Part shown: piece after piece, positions 1 to 10,455 of the stretch
Position numbering within the stretch: position 1 is the first letter of the stretch
Layout: the number at the start of each line of letters is the position of its first letter
Source of the DNA: Kappaphycus alvarezii
Taxonomy: Eukaryota > Rhodophyta > Florideophyceae > Gigartinales > Solieriaceae
Length of the DNA stretch: 64,000 bases
Direction: 5' to 3'
Assembly: GCA_002205965.3 (NCBI GenBank)
Contig: NADL03000006.1
Location: 434,001 to 498,000, forward strand
Made by a program: the position numbers and the translations under genes
The notes under the pieces: generated by a model
Databases searched by the model: none
What the model was told of the DNA's origin: nothing
Seen by the model: the letters and a program-made list of their open reading frames with translations, nothing else

Positions 1-583
1 AATATTTATCTCTCTTTATATGGTGGTGTCCGCTGCAGGATCGGACTATACTGCTCGCTAAGAGCTAACCGAGTGGTTCACGTCGGCCACGTGAAGCGAA
101 GTGTGCGAAAAAAAATTTATTATGTAATAGGGGGAAATATCGTGCAAATAATGCGCGTATAGATGCGCGTACGGATAACTCCAAAGGATCTGGCGAACTT
201 CTCCGCTATAAGCGTCAGGAGATAACCTATGAAGAGTATATTATTACGAGAAGAAGAACCAAGGGAATCGAAGACCACCGTTAGGAACTAGAAATTTGGT
301 GCCAGAGTGCGGTTGTCTGACGGCGATGTCTGACTGAATGCGAATCTTCCATTACTTGATCGATTTTGGTAGTGCGGCCGGCGTAGTCTCCATGAGAGCG
401 AGGTGGCCCGGTATTCATCTTACTCTAGCGTAGTGGGGGGGTCAGTTGTGGAGCCCATGGACGTAGTTGCGGTATAGAAGGAGCCCATACCGTACCGGGG
501 TGTGTTTTCCAGTGCCCATGTGCCTTTTGCATGGCACGGCAGTGGGATGTATCACGGTGGCCCCATATTTGGTGAAATGAGAA
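1..583. other. No recognisable gene
   Basis: I see no coding frame of recognisable content. The stretch is mixed-composition DNA that could be the tail of an element lying to the left of the window. A TTTGGTGCCAGAG string near 295 looks like a primer-binding site but has no open frame downstream on the same strand. Confidence 0.4.
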
Positions 584-906
584 TTAATTGAGGCTGTTTG
601 AGCTCACCAGGTCAGTTTCACCCTTCTGCGGGGTTTGTTCTTTTGGATATTGAAGTTGGAAGTAAGAAGTGACCTTCGTCTTGGCCTTCTGAATCGTGTC
701 CATGTTGGCCCCGTTGAGTCTCGGGATGCAGGTGCGGAGGGTAGGATGATTGCGTAGTCCTTGTATAATGTACCTGACTGTTGTGGCTTCAATTGATATG
801 TTAAGTACGGATTTACCCGCCATTTGACGACAGAGGAGTAATCTGTTATGAAAATAGATTTCGATAGTGTCGGTATGAGGAAGGTAGTGTGGCAGACTTG
901 TCCCAT
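584..906 (-). pseudogene. Possible retroelement gag fragment
   Basis: Two overlapping minus-strand frames of 79 and 100 codons cover this stretch. The 79-codon frame holds a YIIQGLRN ... LRTCIPRLN ... IQKAK pattern. That resembles the helical part of LTR-retrotransposon gag proteins, where a short 'I-x-GL' stretch is followed by a residue-poor helix. Gag would package element RNA in a cytoplasmic particle. No zinc knuckle is visible, and the frame is far shorter than a normal gag of about 300 residues. It could be the continuation of the minus-strand frame at 1154-1606, with frameshifts between them. The similarity is by eye only and a chance frame is a real alternative. Confidence 0.3.
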
Positions 907-1153
907 AAGTTCAAGATGTCGTTCTAGCGTCTTCTCTGTGTTGGTTTAATTACATTCCGTCGCCTCTGATGACAGTGTACATCTAGAGAAGCGACTTATG
1001 GCGTCTGTTACTGAAATTTACTGTACAACCTAGAACTTGATGGTTAAGATTTGGCACAATACAGTGCTATAAGATTGAGTTGACCATCTTTAGTTCAGCC
1101 CAAGCAGGTTTAGGGTTATCTTTGCAACGTCGTCTACATGGCTTCTGGAAACT

Positions 1154-1606
1154 TCATTCGATCGTCCGGAAGCACCACTCGACTCGTCTCGATGTATCTA
1201 TAAGCCCCGGTCTCCCTCCGTGTTCTGTCTGAGTTAAGTCCCTCACCACCTTCTCTCCTCTCAACTCTCTTCCTTGGCCCTCACACCTTTTCTCTCTCTC
1301 TCTCTCTTTCACTATCCTTCTCTCGTTTCCTCCTTTCCCTCCCCTCGCTCCATCTCCCACTTCCCTCAAACAGTCTACGGCGTACTGAGTATTCAGCTCT
1401 GCCAGCATCAGTTTCGGGGAGAGGCGGAGAAACGGTGTGGGTAGGGTGTCGAAGATGTCATCGGAGATGGAGGAGGCGATGAACCGTCTTGCCTTTGCTT
1501 GTAGTCCCGGTATGTGTGCGGTAACGAAAGATGTGGCGGGGGAGCGCTCTTTAGAAATGACAGGAAACCGTGTTCGGCGTCGTACTCTTCTTTGTGGAAT
1601 GCCCAC
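1154..1606 (-). pseudogene. Possible copia-type gag N-terminal fragment
   Basis: This 150-codon minus-strand frame contains a stretch around residues 35-75 (KARRFIASSISDDIFDTLP, then LMLAELNTQY) that resembles the start of Ty1/copia gag, where an alternating helix 'A..I..S+.D..F..LP' precedes 'L..LN..Y'. Residues 80-125 are a charged tract rich in Arg, Glu and Gly. It is encoded by a pyrimidine-rich + strand run near 1255-1350 that includes a TC dinucleotide repeat, so that part may be low-complexity DNA rather than protein. If real, it would be the 5' part of a minus-strand retroelement continuing towards 584. I cannot exclude a random long frame caused by the biased repeat. Confidence 0.3.
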
Positions 1607-1639
1607 CGATGATAACTGCTTCCAGGTAATGTAGGCACG

Positions 1640-1914
1640 GGTGTAGTGGGGGATTTAATGGTTGTAAACGTAGTGGTGTCCGACTGGGCGATGGCAGCGG
1701 CCTAGAGTTTCCAGAGGGTCAGCGAAAGAGCGACGGCGGTCCCTGAAGACCCCTTTGGGTAATCATTCGGTGTTGATCGGGGTCCAGTGTGAAGGGGAAT
1801 GTTAAGACCTGACTGAGTTGGTGGGATGGAACATTAGTGGACCGTAACCTGTGGTGAATAGTTACTCTTTTTCACATTCACACACTGACCGTACCAGCAG
1901 GCGGGCTGCTACTT
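1640..1914. other. No recognisable gene
   Basis: Short spacer between the gag-like frames and a family-A LTR copy. No motif or repeat was recognised. Confidence 0.4.
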
Positions 1915-2575
1915 ATGTAGAGAATATTCCCAGAACCAATTATCTCAAGACGGAGTTATTGCAAGCGACAAGAGTGCTACCGAATTATGGTTTCGGGAAA
2001 AAAGAGGTTAATAAGTACGAAAGGTAAATGGGCTGCAAGGTGGAATTTTACAGGCAGGGTCTACCACCTATTATGAGGGAGTAGTGTAAAATAAATGATT
2101 CTTTTAGCAGAAGTTGGCTCTTACCTTCTTGACTTCTTGGGTATGCACTTTTAGTTTTCTCCTAACTTGCTTTTCCTCTCCTAAAGGAAGCGGTCTACTC
2201 GGCTTATGTCCAATTCTTGATTTAACTTTAAGTCTTAGAAAAACACAATGAAGACGATAAAATGAATTAAAGGTTATCTTATGGACAATAAAGACTAGCA
2301 GTAGATACTTTCAGGATAAATATCTATATTTTCTCTCCATAATCTTATTTCTCAAGATAAAAGCTAAAAAATCCTTCTAAAAATCCATACCTCCAATGCA
2401 GTTGCTACAAATTACTTCGTTCGGCCCAGAATGGTAGGTAGCATCCTTTGAAATGTCAAGATCCTCCAACACCTCCTCAAGCCCCTCAAATTTTGTTAAA
2501 TACCTAGCAGAAGAGTCGGAGATGACTATTTCTCCCTAACTCTTCCCTCCGTTCTGTGCAGCAGCTCCCCCACGA
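1915..2575 (-). mobile_element. Decayed family-A LTR, minus orientation
   Basis: Read on the minus strand, this stretch shares ordered blocks with the better copies at 10262-11101 and 49847 onwards. At its left end are the 'CCCAGAACCAATTATCTCAA' block and the 'GCAGGGTCTACCACCTATT' block near 2060 that mark the 3' part of the LTR. Next comes a decayed 'TCGGCTTATGT' region near 2198, where the others have a TATA box. Near 2388-2500 is a remnant of the LTR-borne ORF ending in DISK...ICSNC...MD. The edges are too decayed to see a target-site duplication. It is either a solo LTR or a truncated element end. Confidence 0.6.
2386..2516 (-). pseudogene. Remnant of LTR-borne ICxxC / MD-motif ORF
   Basis: The minus-strand translation here reads EGLEEVLEDLDISKD, then EVICSNCIGGMDF followed by a stop. 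The order DIS, IC-x2-C and MD is the same as in the frames at 10456-10647 and 50302-50496, and the position inside the LTR is equivalent. The function is unknown. The two cysteines spaced CxxC would suit a metal site but one pair alone does not establish it. The upstream part is interrupted by a stop (TAG) and no start codon is visible, so this copy is dead. Its value is as a third aligned copy showing which residues persist. Confidence 0.5.
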
Positions 2576-3239
2576 TTGTACACCGGTGGCTCCCATGGGT
2601 CCACCAAATACTCCTCATGTTTAAGACCCTCACGGTACCCAGCTCTGTGCAATGCACTGGAAATAGATTTTCATCCCATGGAATTTGATGCCTACGGCTC
2701 ATTCGGACCTAAAACGGCTTCCACGGTACATATGAATACATTTCATCTCGTGAAGGGACCAATATAACTACAAAACGCCACTGACTGCCACTAACTCTCA
2801 GCTATATGGTTCAGTAACTAACTGCGATCGAGATAAAACGAAAAACTGCCACGGTATACCACGGCATAATATCTGATAGTTATGTTTTGTATTGATATAA
2901 AGTCCCTCTTCTCTCTCTTGCTCATTCCGAGCGGCGACCGTACTACATTTACTAGTGCTCAAGATAGGCAACAAAGTGACCCAGAGAGCATGCTAGTCTT
3001 CTCACTAACTATCAAACGGCTCCTCTAACGGATTGTAGCCCAGGAGAGCACAGTTCTCAATCATTGGTATGCGGAAGATGACAGAATCATGGGGCGCTTA
3101 ATGGTCCTCGGTAACTCCCCCGTCTGCTCATTCTCTGCGGTCCATCGTATGGTCTCCTTTTAAAAAATGGCGAAGAAACGCATCTATTGGGCACACACTA
3201 CGATCTCGGACCTAGCGGTGTTCCTGACGGAATTCCCGC
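2576..3239. other. No recognisable gene
   Basis: A 63-codon plus frame (2576-2767) has no family resemblance that I recognise. The rest is non-coding and lies between two minus-strand LTR copies. Confidence 0.4.
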
Positions 3240-3570
3240 TCTAGAAGTGCTCTTAAAATACCGATCGAAAAGGGAACCACGAACTAACCGAGATGAGATT
3301 TGTTGCGAGCGACTAAAATTCTATGGTAGACGTTAACATGTGGTGGAAAGGAATGCACGTGAAAGCTGAGTGACTGCTCTAGTAGCTAACTCTTAAGGGG
3401 CAGGCTGTGTCACCTATTTTCTAGGACTGGTTAAAAAACATTTCTTGGGTTTGAAGTTGACTCTCAACTTTTTAGCTATTTGGGACTGGAGATGAAGTTG
3501 TCTGCTAAATTGCTTTCCGTCTCATGGAGGAAGCAATTTGCTTGGCTTGTAGATACTTTTTCAAAACTAC
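3240..3570 (-). mobile_element. Partial family-A LTR, minus orientation
   Basis: Blocks shared with other family-A copies occur in the right order on the minus strand: 'GTTGCGAGCGACTAAA' (3302), 'GGGGCAGGCTGTGTCACCTAT' region (3400), then 'GAAGTTGACTCTCAACTTTT' (3452), 'TATTTGGGACTGG' (3477) and a decayed promoter region ending near 3560. The part upstream of the promoter, where other copies carry the small ORF, is missing. Homology to the copy at 49920-50170 is easy to follow by eye. Confidence 0.6.
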
Positions 3571-3894
3571 CATCAATGGAAACATAAAAAAGAGACGATA
3601 AAAAGAATAGAGCATGAATAAATGTATTTTTCTTCGTGTAAAAGAAAAGGGAAGTGGAGAGAGAAACAAAGGAAAAGGGACTCGTTTCGAACGGAGTTGT
3701 TGCGGTGAATGCGTCCAAACTCTGAGACGCAGCGGTCTGCGGCATGATCACCGTGGACGTCTAGGTCTTGCTGGCAGTGGTGGCACTTCCAAGGGCAGGG
3801 GGAAAAGGTGACGATTTATTCGAAGGCGATATGCGGGGTGTACGGCCCCTATTGGACCTACTGGGGCTCAACACTGCTGAATTTGCGTTGGTTG
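3571..3894. other. No recognisable gene
   Basis: Short frames on both strands overlap here (for example 3614-3811 plus), but none has recognisable content. It separates the LTR remnant from a LINE copy. Confidence 0.35.
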
Positions 3895-5960
3895 ATCATA
3901 GCAGCAGTATGGCATTAGAATAACAGGTGTCCGCTGCAGTATAACTTTGCACGAGAGCTGACAGCTTTGTTCGGAGTGCGCAAAATTCTGTGACGGCAAG
4001 GTGTCTGTATACTCTGGCGGACCGAAGTGCCTGCGCAGCATGATGCTCCAATGCTTCGACGACACCTTCATCGCATTTGTGGGATACGCTAATAGGAAAC
4101 CAGCGGCTGCGCTGTGAAGAAAGACCAGCCCGTGTATGCGATAACGGGTTGCTTCCTCGGAGTGGTAGCCAGAACGGGGCATCCTCATCTACAAGACATG
4201 TTCCCAAACCACCTTTGCTTTCGCCTCTTGCTGTGCCCGACTTAATGAGGTTGCCGGCAAGGGAGGCAGGGCAAAAGGGCCTGCAGTAGGTCGGTGACGA
4301 ACGGATCGCCTTGCATACGGCGGACAATGTTGAGCAGAGGCGAGCGTGCCTGTTTGGCCAGGAAGGATCAATCGCCAAGAGCGCGTTTCACAAGTAAGGC
4401 GGCGGAGCGGGGGTACAGTAGGTGGCCGTGCGTACACGGGCGGGGGCAGCGTCCAGAATGCTGGCGGCGAAAGTCCCGTGCAGGTATGGTCCTATGATAG
4501 AGAATCCATGCCCGCCTACACAGAAGGGGAGTCACGCTTGTTCCCAGGCGTCATCCGTTAGAAAGACGTGATGGTGCGCGACATAGGACCGCTGCAGAGA
4601 GTCAAAATCAGCTGCAGGCTCAGCGGCGTGCTGGCGGTCGGTAAGCCGAAACGCGTGAAGCACACGGCATACCGAGGCACGTAGGCGGTGCATATGGAAA
4701 CGAGCCCGGGGTCCCGGACCTGTTCCAGCAGCGCCAGGATGCGGCGGCATCCCTCCACCTTGCTGCGGAAGAACGCCTTGATAAAGGCAGCGTCACCCAA
4801 CGGGGCCCCGAGCAGCTCAAAACCGTCGCCGGGGTATTCCGAGAGCGGAGACGCTGCCAGGAAGGCCGCGCGATCCACCGGCTAAGTGTGTAGCCGGGAG
4901 ATGCGCGTCTTGTGGTGATTGACGAAAAGACCATAAGACGGGCCGTAGAGTGCAAGAGACCACACAAGGCTCGTCGTGGACAGGTGAGAGACCCCATTAA
5001 TTTGCCCGCATCGCCGTACCACTTATTCAGCATGATACCCGTTCATTCGGCGGATAGCCGAATGAACGAATGAGCGACTGGATCGTCAACGAGAAAAGCA
5101 GCATGCTCGCTAGGTCCCCGTGCTTGGTTCCCTGGGGCTCGAAAGAATCGCCCGCTCGCGAATTGGAACAGTGAGCGGTGGTTGGGAGCGACCGTGCACC
5201 ATGTTTGCAAACCGGGCAGGCGAGGGGGCACGGGTTGGCAGCATGTCCAGCATTGATTGCCTATCTACGCAGTTGAAGGCTTGGCGAGCATCGATGAGGA
5301 CGGTGGCAACATTTGGGCCCATGACATCCTTCGAAGCGTGATGCGCACGTCGTGGACGATAGCATCCATGCCAGCCTTAACATCATTGGCCGTTTGGAAG
5401 GGGGCCAAAAAGGCACGGGAGTCATCAATTACCGACGGGAGCAGCGTCTTCGTGACCAGGCGCCGGAGCACTGAGCCGACCGCAATCAGACAGATCCTCA
5501 CGGGCTTGGGCTGCAGCGGGAGGAAAGTCGCAGGGGAGAGCAGGGGAAGAATCGAATCCGGGAAGTCTCCGTTTGCTATGCTATTGAACAGTTTCGTCAA
5601 TACTCCGATGCCAGTGACACCAGCTTCGAGGCTAATAGCGGTCTTGGCAAGCAGATGGAACCACCGCGAGGGCGTCCGATAGTGGGCGGAGCGGGATCGC
5701 GAGACCCTAGTGCTCGATATCCCACCCTGCCTGGTCGTAACATGGGTGCCAAGAAAGCTTTTGTGTATAATGGAGATCGCCTGGATCACGCTTCGGGTGA
5801 AAATAGAGTCTAATAGCTTCCGAAAGCGCACGTGCTCGGTGTCACAAACAGCAGCAGTACGGAGATATTTGGGTGCATTGCACATGAGGGCATTTGCTGC
5901 AAGGTTCTGGAAATTACGATAGACGGTTTCTGCGGAGCCGTTATGCGTGCTAGCCAGGGC
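3895..5960 (-). pseudogene. LINE (non-LTR) reverse transcriptase, decayed
   Basis: Three minus-strand frames joined by frameshifts spell a non-LTR retrotransposon polymerase, which copies element RNA into a nicked chromosomal site. In order: LTKLFNSIANGDF and PVRICLIAVGSVLRRLVTK (about 5590-5450) form the N-terminal RT fingers. VLIDARQAFNCVDR (about 5301-5260) is motif A. A 'PQGTKHGD' stretch near 5130 is motif B (QQGDP in active copies). WYGDAGKL (about 5020-4998) is motif C, with the second catalytic Asp replaced by Ala. GFELLGAPLGDAAF and RSKVEGCRR (about 4825-4770) are the thumb. The region below 4500 is less certain C-terminal sequence. The loss of a catalytic Asp plus frameshifts mean it is inactive. 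It is more GC-rich than the DNA to its right. Confidence 0.8.
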
Positions 5961-6107
5961 AGAAGTTTGAAAAGAAGATTGTCGGCCGTATGTGTGTGTT
6001 GCATGCTGGATGGGCCGGCGGAGAGGCTTGTGTATGGGGAATAGATCTTAACAAAGAAGATCTTTGACCAGGGAATAGCATGATAACAAAGATGCAGCCT
6101 AGCATAT

Positions 6108-6924
6108 GTGTAAATGGGGGGTTAATTTACTGTGGTGGATATGTGGGTTGGTATCCAGTAAATTTGTACCAAAGCGTAGATATCGTATCATTGTCAAGCA
6201 TATTGATGTGCGCAAATTCGCACACGAAAAAAATCTAGATGAGGACCATGATTGTATACAGTATCGGAATTGGGAAGATATTTTTACAGTTTTTGAATTT
6301 GCAAGATATTTTTAATTTGGGTGAGTGTGGCAAATTCATCGGTTGATTTTTTCATTTTAGGACACGCTGTCATAGTAGATGTCAGTACAGTTCCAGGTTG
6401 TGGGTGATACTACGAGTGACTCTGAAAGGTCTATATAATGGCCACATCAATTCCCACCCCTGGCCGATGGGTGGCTGGCATGGGTATGGCACCTAGATAT
6501 TTACGTTGAGGAAATATCTTCTAATAGTCTCTCTGGTTCACACGATTACCGTGAATACATTTTATGGTTATTAGTATGTTTGTTTGAGACTTTTGGGGTA
6601 GCCAAAAGTCTATATAAGCCGAGCAAACTGCTTTCTTTAGTAGAGGTGAAGCAAGTTGGCAGACAACTTCAAGCCAAGTCCCGAGTAGTAGGAAGTTGAG
6701 AGTCAACTTCAGACACAAGAAAATTTTTTCTTACGCTAGTCGCAGAGCGTCAGTGGTAGACCCTGCCCCTTTTATACTTGCTTGTAGCTTTCTCAACTCT
6801 CTTCTATATACACTCCCTTTTGTTCTTTCAACAATACCGCGGTAGCACTTTTGTCGCTCGCAACACCTCCTTCTCAGGGTAATTGGTTCTGAGGATCTCT
6901 TCCCCCGCCGATTTACCCCTATCA
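6108..6924 (+). mobile_element. Family-A solo LTR nested in a LINE
   Basis: The right end, ...CCGATTTACCCCTATCA, matches the end of the LTR at 11101. Immediately after it is CATAT (6925-6929), and CATAT also occurs at 6103-6107. The two CATATs would be a 5-bp target-site duplication with the LTR's TG starting one base in. The 3' half is closely similar to the copy at 10262-11101: TATATAAG promoter, 'AAGCAAGTTGGCAGACAACTTCAA' region, then 'GGTAGACCCTGCCCCTTT'. The 5' half differs and lacks the small ORF. Directly after the right edge the minus-strand LINE frame resumes (GLGLTSIALLADICD), so the LTR landed inside a LINE. No internal retroelement genes are attached. Confidence 0.7.
6611..6617 (+). 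promoter_or_regulatory. LTR TATA box
   Basis: TATATAA in the context GTCTATATAAGCCGAG, kept at the same place in the LTR copies at 6.6, 10.8 and 50.15 kb. It would set the start of LTR transcription. Confidence 0.6.
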
Positions 6925-6929
6925 CATAT

Positions 6930-7695
6930 ATCGGCCAGAAGGGCAATGGACGTGAGGCCTAATCCGTCTATGCGGAGGGGCATCTAAATAATTGGCAACA
7001 TTCCAACAGCACAACACCGTGTGAATCTTCTAACACTCCTCGCATTCCGGTGTCAATTTATCGGCCCCAGAAATGGTTAGATGCGATGGGGTGCATAGAA
7101 GAACGAAAAGGAAGCAAAAATCGCCAATGCAGTGAAGAATCAAGCGCTAGGCTAACTGTGGATTGTGGCCGCTGCCAGAGATCTGAGACAGAGGTAATTT
7201 GTGTAGACATTCTTTTGCGGCAACCGCAGTAGTCGCCCATGGCAGCCCTAAGGACGTCAATGGAATGAGTGCTGATCGATTGACATGGAAGAGAGTTGCC
7301 AAGCTCGGAAAGAGTGGAGAGTCACCAAGCGTCACTCCTTACCATGGTGATCTGGAATCTGGTGGGCAGCCCCCGGCTCTGAATAAAGCGGAGAACATCA
7401 CTTGCGATGGCCCACGGTACTATAAGGGTCCCATCGTCCCCATAGGAGGCATTCAGATGGAAGCTTGGAAAACGTTCTTGGATCTCTAGGATGAGTGGGT
7501 GCAGACCAAGGGAAGGTAGCGCTAGAGATAGCGGATCCTCTTGGTGATTCCCAGTTAGGCTGTCAAATGCATAGGTACCGTGGAAGAGAGACATAGACGA
7601 GTCATGCACGAAAAGCACGAAACGAGCGATGACAGGTGCACGGAGCATAGTCTGTTCTAGGAGCGAAGAGAACAGTTTACGCAATTAGTTTCTAC
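6930..7695 (-). pseudogene. LINE reverse transcriptase fragment (motifs B-C, thumb, GLGL)
   Basis: The minus-strand frame 7684-7322 reads FVLFVHDSS, GTYAFDSLTGNHQEDPLS and NASYGDDGTL. These are RT motif B (GNHQGDPLS in active copies) and motif C (YGDDG, both Asp kept). Just before the frame's first Met the sequence still encodes NCVN, the end of motif A. Below 7320 other frames give SALIPLTSLG and then MGDYCGCRKR...ISSVSDLW-type thumb sequence. At 6990-6925 comes RIDGLGLTSIALLADI, the conserved GLGL block that follows the thumb. The frame stops where the LTR at 6108-6924 is inserted. The upstream (N-terminal) part is missing beyond 7695. It is a separate copy from the one at 3.9-5.96 kb, because both contain motifs B and C. 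Confidence 0.8.
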
Positions 7696-8649
7696 AGATA
7701 GAGAGATATATATTTACTCGTTACTTTTCTAATAGAGAGGAAAGGGTTGTGTTTTACTTATCTTGAGTACTAATCTTGAGAGTGCCCCGACTTATCAATT
7801 ATTCAGTTAGGGGCTAACTGGATGAAACGGAGAGGGAAGCAGCCAGGGCCCTGCTAAAGAAACAGTAGAGAAGATGGTAGTGGGTTTCAGAAAGTTGGGG
7901 GCAAAGGTTGTTTGGAGTGTACCTGGATTCCCACGAGAATACAGATGAGACCCCATTTATAGACATTACGGAAGCTCTTCTAAACAACTCTCAGAGTTGT
8001 GCCAGCTCAGTAGAAAGCACTAGAAAGTAGAGCTGTAACTAGAAAGTAGAGCTGTAACTAAAAATAGTACTATCTAGAACATAAAAATGACGATGACGTG
8101 GGGCTCCACATCAAATAAAAATACTGTAGAGAAAATAAATAGTCAGCAATAAAACCGCAAACCGGTTACACACAGCTTCTATGTTCTCCCAAGAGTGTTG
8201 CAATTTCTCTGTTCCACCACTGTGTAATAAAGAATTGGAATATCGACAGCGAACAAGTCTCTAATACGCAGCTATGTATCAGAGAAATTGTTACACTGGA
8301 TGAACAAGTCAGTCATGTGCAATGGGGCTCACGATATGATGGCCATAGCCACCGACGACCATATGGCGCAACTGATACTTTGGTAGATGCGCATGAAAGC
8401 ATTAGCGTCCAAGGTGTGGCATTTACTGGCAACACGGGTCACAAACTCCTCCACAAATAACACAGGCTCCGTGAAGGTGCACCGAATGAATTAATAGCTA
8501 GTGTCTGGAAATTGAAACTAGGGTCGCGGGAGGGGGTACCAGGCGCCTTTACAGTTTGTGTTGTTGGTGTAGAACCTCGCGGTGGTGGGTGAGGGCGGCA
8601 GCCTCACCTGAAAACCGTGTCGCTTTCGTGAGGAGTCAGGCAACGTTTG
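7696..8649. other. No recognisable gene; short tandem repeat inside
   Basis: No frame of recognisable content. The only structure seen is the 19-bp tandem duplication at 8021-8058. Confidence 0.4.
8021..8058. repeat. 19-bp tandem duplication
   Basis: Two copies of TAGAAAGTAGAGCTGTAAC in a row, preceded by a related TAGAAAGCAC. It looks like a slippage product without obvious function. Confidence 0.8.
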
Positions 8650-9240
8650 TGGTAAATTTTTGTGGGTTGCACAGTATGGCACAGAAGCGTGCAAAGGGTA
8701 TTCATAAATTAACTACGAATACGGAAAACGGGTAGAAACCTGTCGCGCCAGCATTACTTAGAGATTAAACGAAAAACGGGTAACGAATTCGCGAAGCTCT
8801 TTTTGAGTAGAGTAACCGCGACGGGAAGCAGCGAAGGAAGCAAGGCGGCGGAAATAACCCTTGCCTTCGTCACCCAAGGCGCTATAGATGTCAATCCGAC
8901 GGGGGAGAGGAAGATATCGTTTTTGTTGCAGTAAGTGCCATAATGACGATGTTTCTCGCGCTCGGCGAGTGTCCGGGCATTGCCTGCGGTAACCGTACTT
9001 GGCGAGATGTGGCGACGTGGGGAAGGGTGGGCAACAGTAACGTCGACGGCAATATCGGTACTGTGAAGGCCGTATGCAGCGGGAATGTTAATGTATATTC
9101 GTAACGCGGGACTCCGAATGCCCAGAAGAGTTGGGAACCTGGTAGAGGAGCGGATACTCGACGAGGGAGACCATCTCAACTTCCTTACAGAAGCGTGCGA
9201 GAATGTTGCGTAGGTGTTCAGACCTCAGAGGACGAAGCAA
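8650..9240 (-). pseudogene. LINE 3' end: C-terminal domain and 3' UTR
   Basis: The minus-strand frame 9179-8754 is a copy of the C-terminal part of the LINE protein that also ends the plus copies at 11.1-11.6 and 62.9-63.4 kb. Shared blocks are SSSIRSSTRFP, ISPSTVTAGNARTLAE, KHRHYGTYCNKND and, in another frame, a RPADI/DVTVAHP-like core. The family reads as the nuclease-like tail found after the RT in some LINEs. The remaining frames shift several times. After the stop, about 65 bp of 3' UTR is shared with the other copies and ends at ...ATTTACCA (8650 on this strand) without an A tail. It lies head to head with the plus-strand copy that starts near 9600. Confidence 0.75.
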
Positions 9241-9289
9241 AGTACCTCATCAATTCCCTACTTTTGTGAGTGAGGACTGCTTCAATTGG

Positions 9290-9592
9290 GATGTCAAAGC
9301 TATAGTATCACAACCCATAAGGTATGAAACGTGTAAGACGTAGCAAGGTTGCTGGTGGAAGTCTATTATAAGCCCTACAAGCCGATCTTGCAATGTCTGA
9401 CACAACTAATGACCGTTGTGGTCGACGCTTTAGGTACATCTTATTATGTCAAGAACAAGTGCTTGCTTCTTTTGGTTGATGGCGGATGACTCTTGTCTTG
9501 GACTTGCTCCGCTAATCGGTACGCAAGCCCTTATACATATAGACTTTTTTGTAGTCCGCCTGCACTGTATTTGAAATTACAGTACAGTATTG
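9290..9592 (+). repeat. Dispersed repeat, copy 1 (possible solo LTR)
   Basis: About 300 bp that align by eye with 41196-41490 in the same orientation. Shared blocks include AGTATCACAA, GCAAGGTTGCTG, AATGTCTGACACAAC, CAAGTGCTT, TTGGACTTGCTCCGCTA and ATAGACTTTTTT. The TATA-like string before ATAGACTTT and the position of the homology edges suggest a small solo LTR, but no clear target duplication is seen. The two plus-strand frames crossing it are incidental. Confidence 0.65.
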
Positions 9593-9599
9593 AGAGGGA

Positions 9600-10261
9600 A
9601 GCGTCCCACCAATTGCAGCTGCACTGCCCGGATCGAGGCTGGCTCCAAGCCTCTCCCTCCTTCTCAATGGGCCGTCTAGGTCTCCTGCAAACTTCAGACA
9701 TAAAAGATTTCCACACACAGGCATTACCGAGGCTGCTTACACAGCATCTGTAATTGATTCTTTTGGACTTATCTCCGACCAGCTGACTCTTTCCCAGGAC
9801 CGTCACCTGGAAGAGATCCCTTGGTCCTCCATCTCGCAATTATCCTCCCGCCACCCGCAGCTGTCTTCGTCGCTTATAGCTACGGCTCTTCTCGAGCGTT
9901 GTTCATCGCCGGTCCCCGTCGAAAGGCTCCAGTCTGCGATCACAACTCTCAACTCATGCTAATGAAGTCCGATAGGTTGTTCATGTATCGGGCAGCACAC
10001 GACCGAGCACTGCTCTTCTCCGTGCGCACATCCTCCGCCTCATCTGTTTTCTCTTCGCTTCCTCACCCCTACTGCGGTACGTACATGTCCTCTTCTACGT
10101 GGGAGGTCGCTCTGGCTCTCTGTCTCGGCATAACGCTGTTCCCTGGATCTACTCGCTGTCCGGTCTGCTCCCGGCGCTCGGCCGACATCGTACCCTCCTT
10201 AGATCCAAGTGGTCAACACGCGTTGACTTGCAAATACGAAGACGGTATGGCTCGTCGACAT
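9600..10261 (+). pseudogene. LINE C-terminal region, part 1 (before nested LTR)
   Basis: Several plus frames together give the post-RT part of the LINE protein. RLGLLQTSDIKDF, near 9670-9715, is the GLGL block. In the frame from 9754 comes DSFGLISDQLTLSQDRHLEE. Then ALLFSVRTSSASSVFSSLPHP and WEVALALCLGITLFPGSTRC-PVCS (10000-10170) lead to DPSGQHALTCKYED (10204-10245). This last block, a 'LG..LFP...C..C....D..GdHALtC' pattern, is a known zinc-binding-like signature after the RT of this LINE type. The protein runs straight into the LTR at 10262 and resumes at 11102. The RT core itself is missing. Stops at 9751 and 9954-9960 and frameshifts show that it is dead. Confidence 0.75.
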
Positions 10262-10455
10262 TGATATAATGAAAATTGTAGATATTATTTGGCATGCTGC
10301 GCTGGCTACGCTGGCACGCTGGCACGCTGCGCTGGCTGCGCCGTCACTGTACTTACAATTTTATTTTCAATTATTTTGAGAGGGGGCTTTGCGCCGTACT
10401 GTAGCGGTGCCAATAGGGCACATAGGTATTGTATTGGTGCTACGAATTGTGAGGG

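Noticed and set aside
25-38. GGTGTCCGCTGCAG shared with 3926-3939
   Set aside because: A 14-base match between two places in 64 kb is expected by chance, and the flanks do not align.
293-312. TTTGGTGCCAGAG as a retroelement primer-binding site
   Set aside because: No LTR pair and no plus-strand coding follow it; the gag-like frames nearby are on the other strand.
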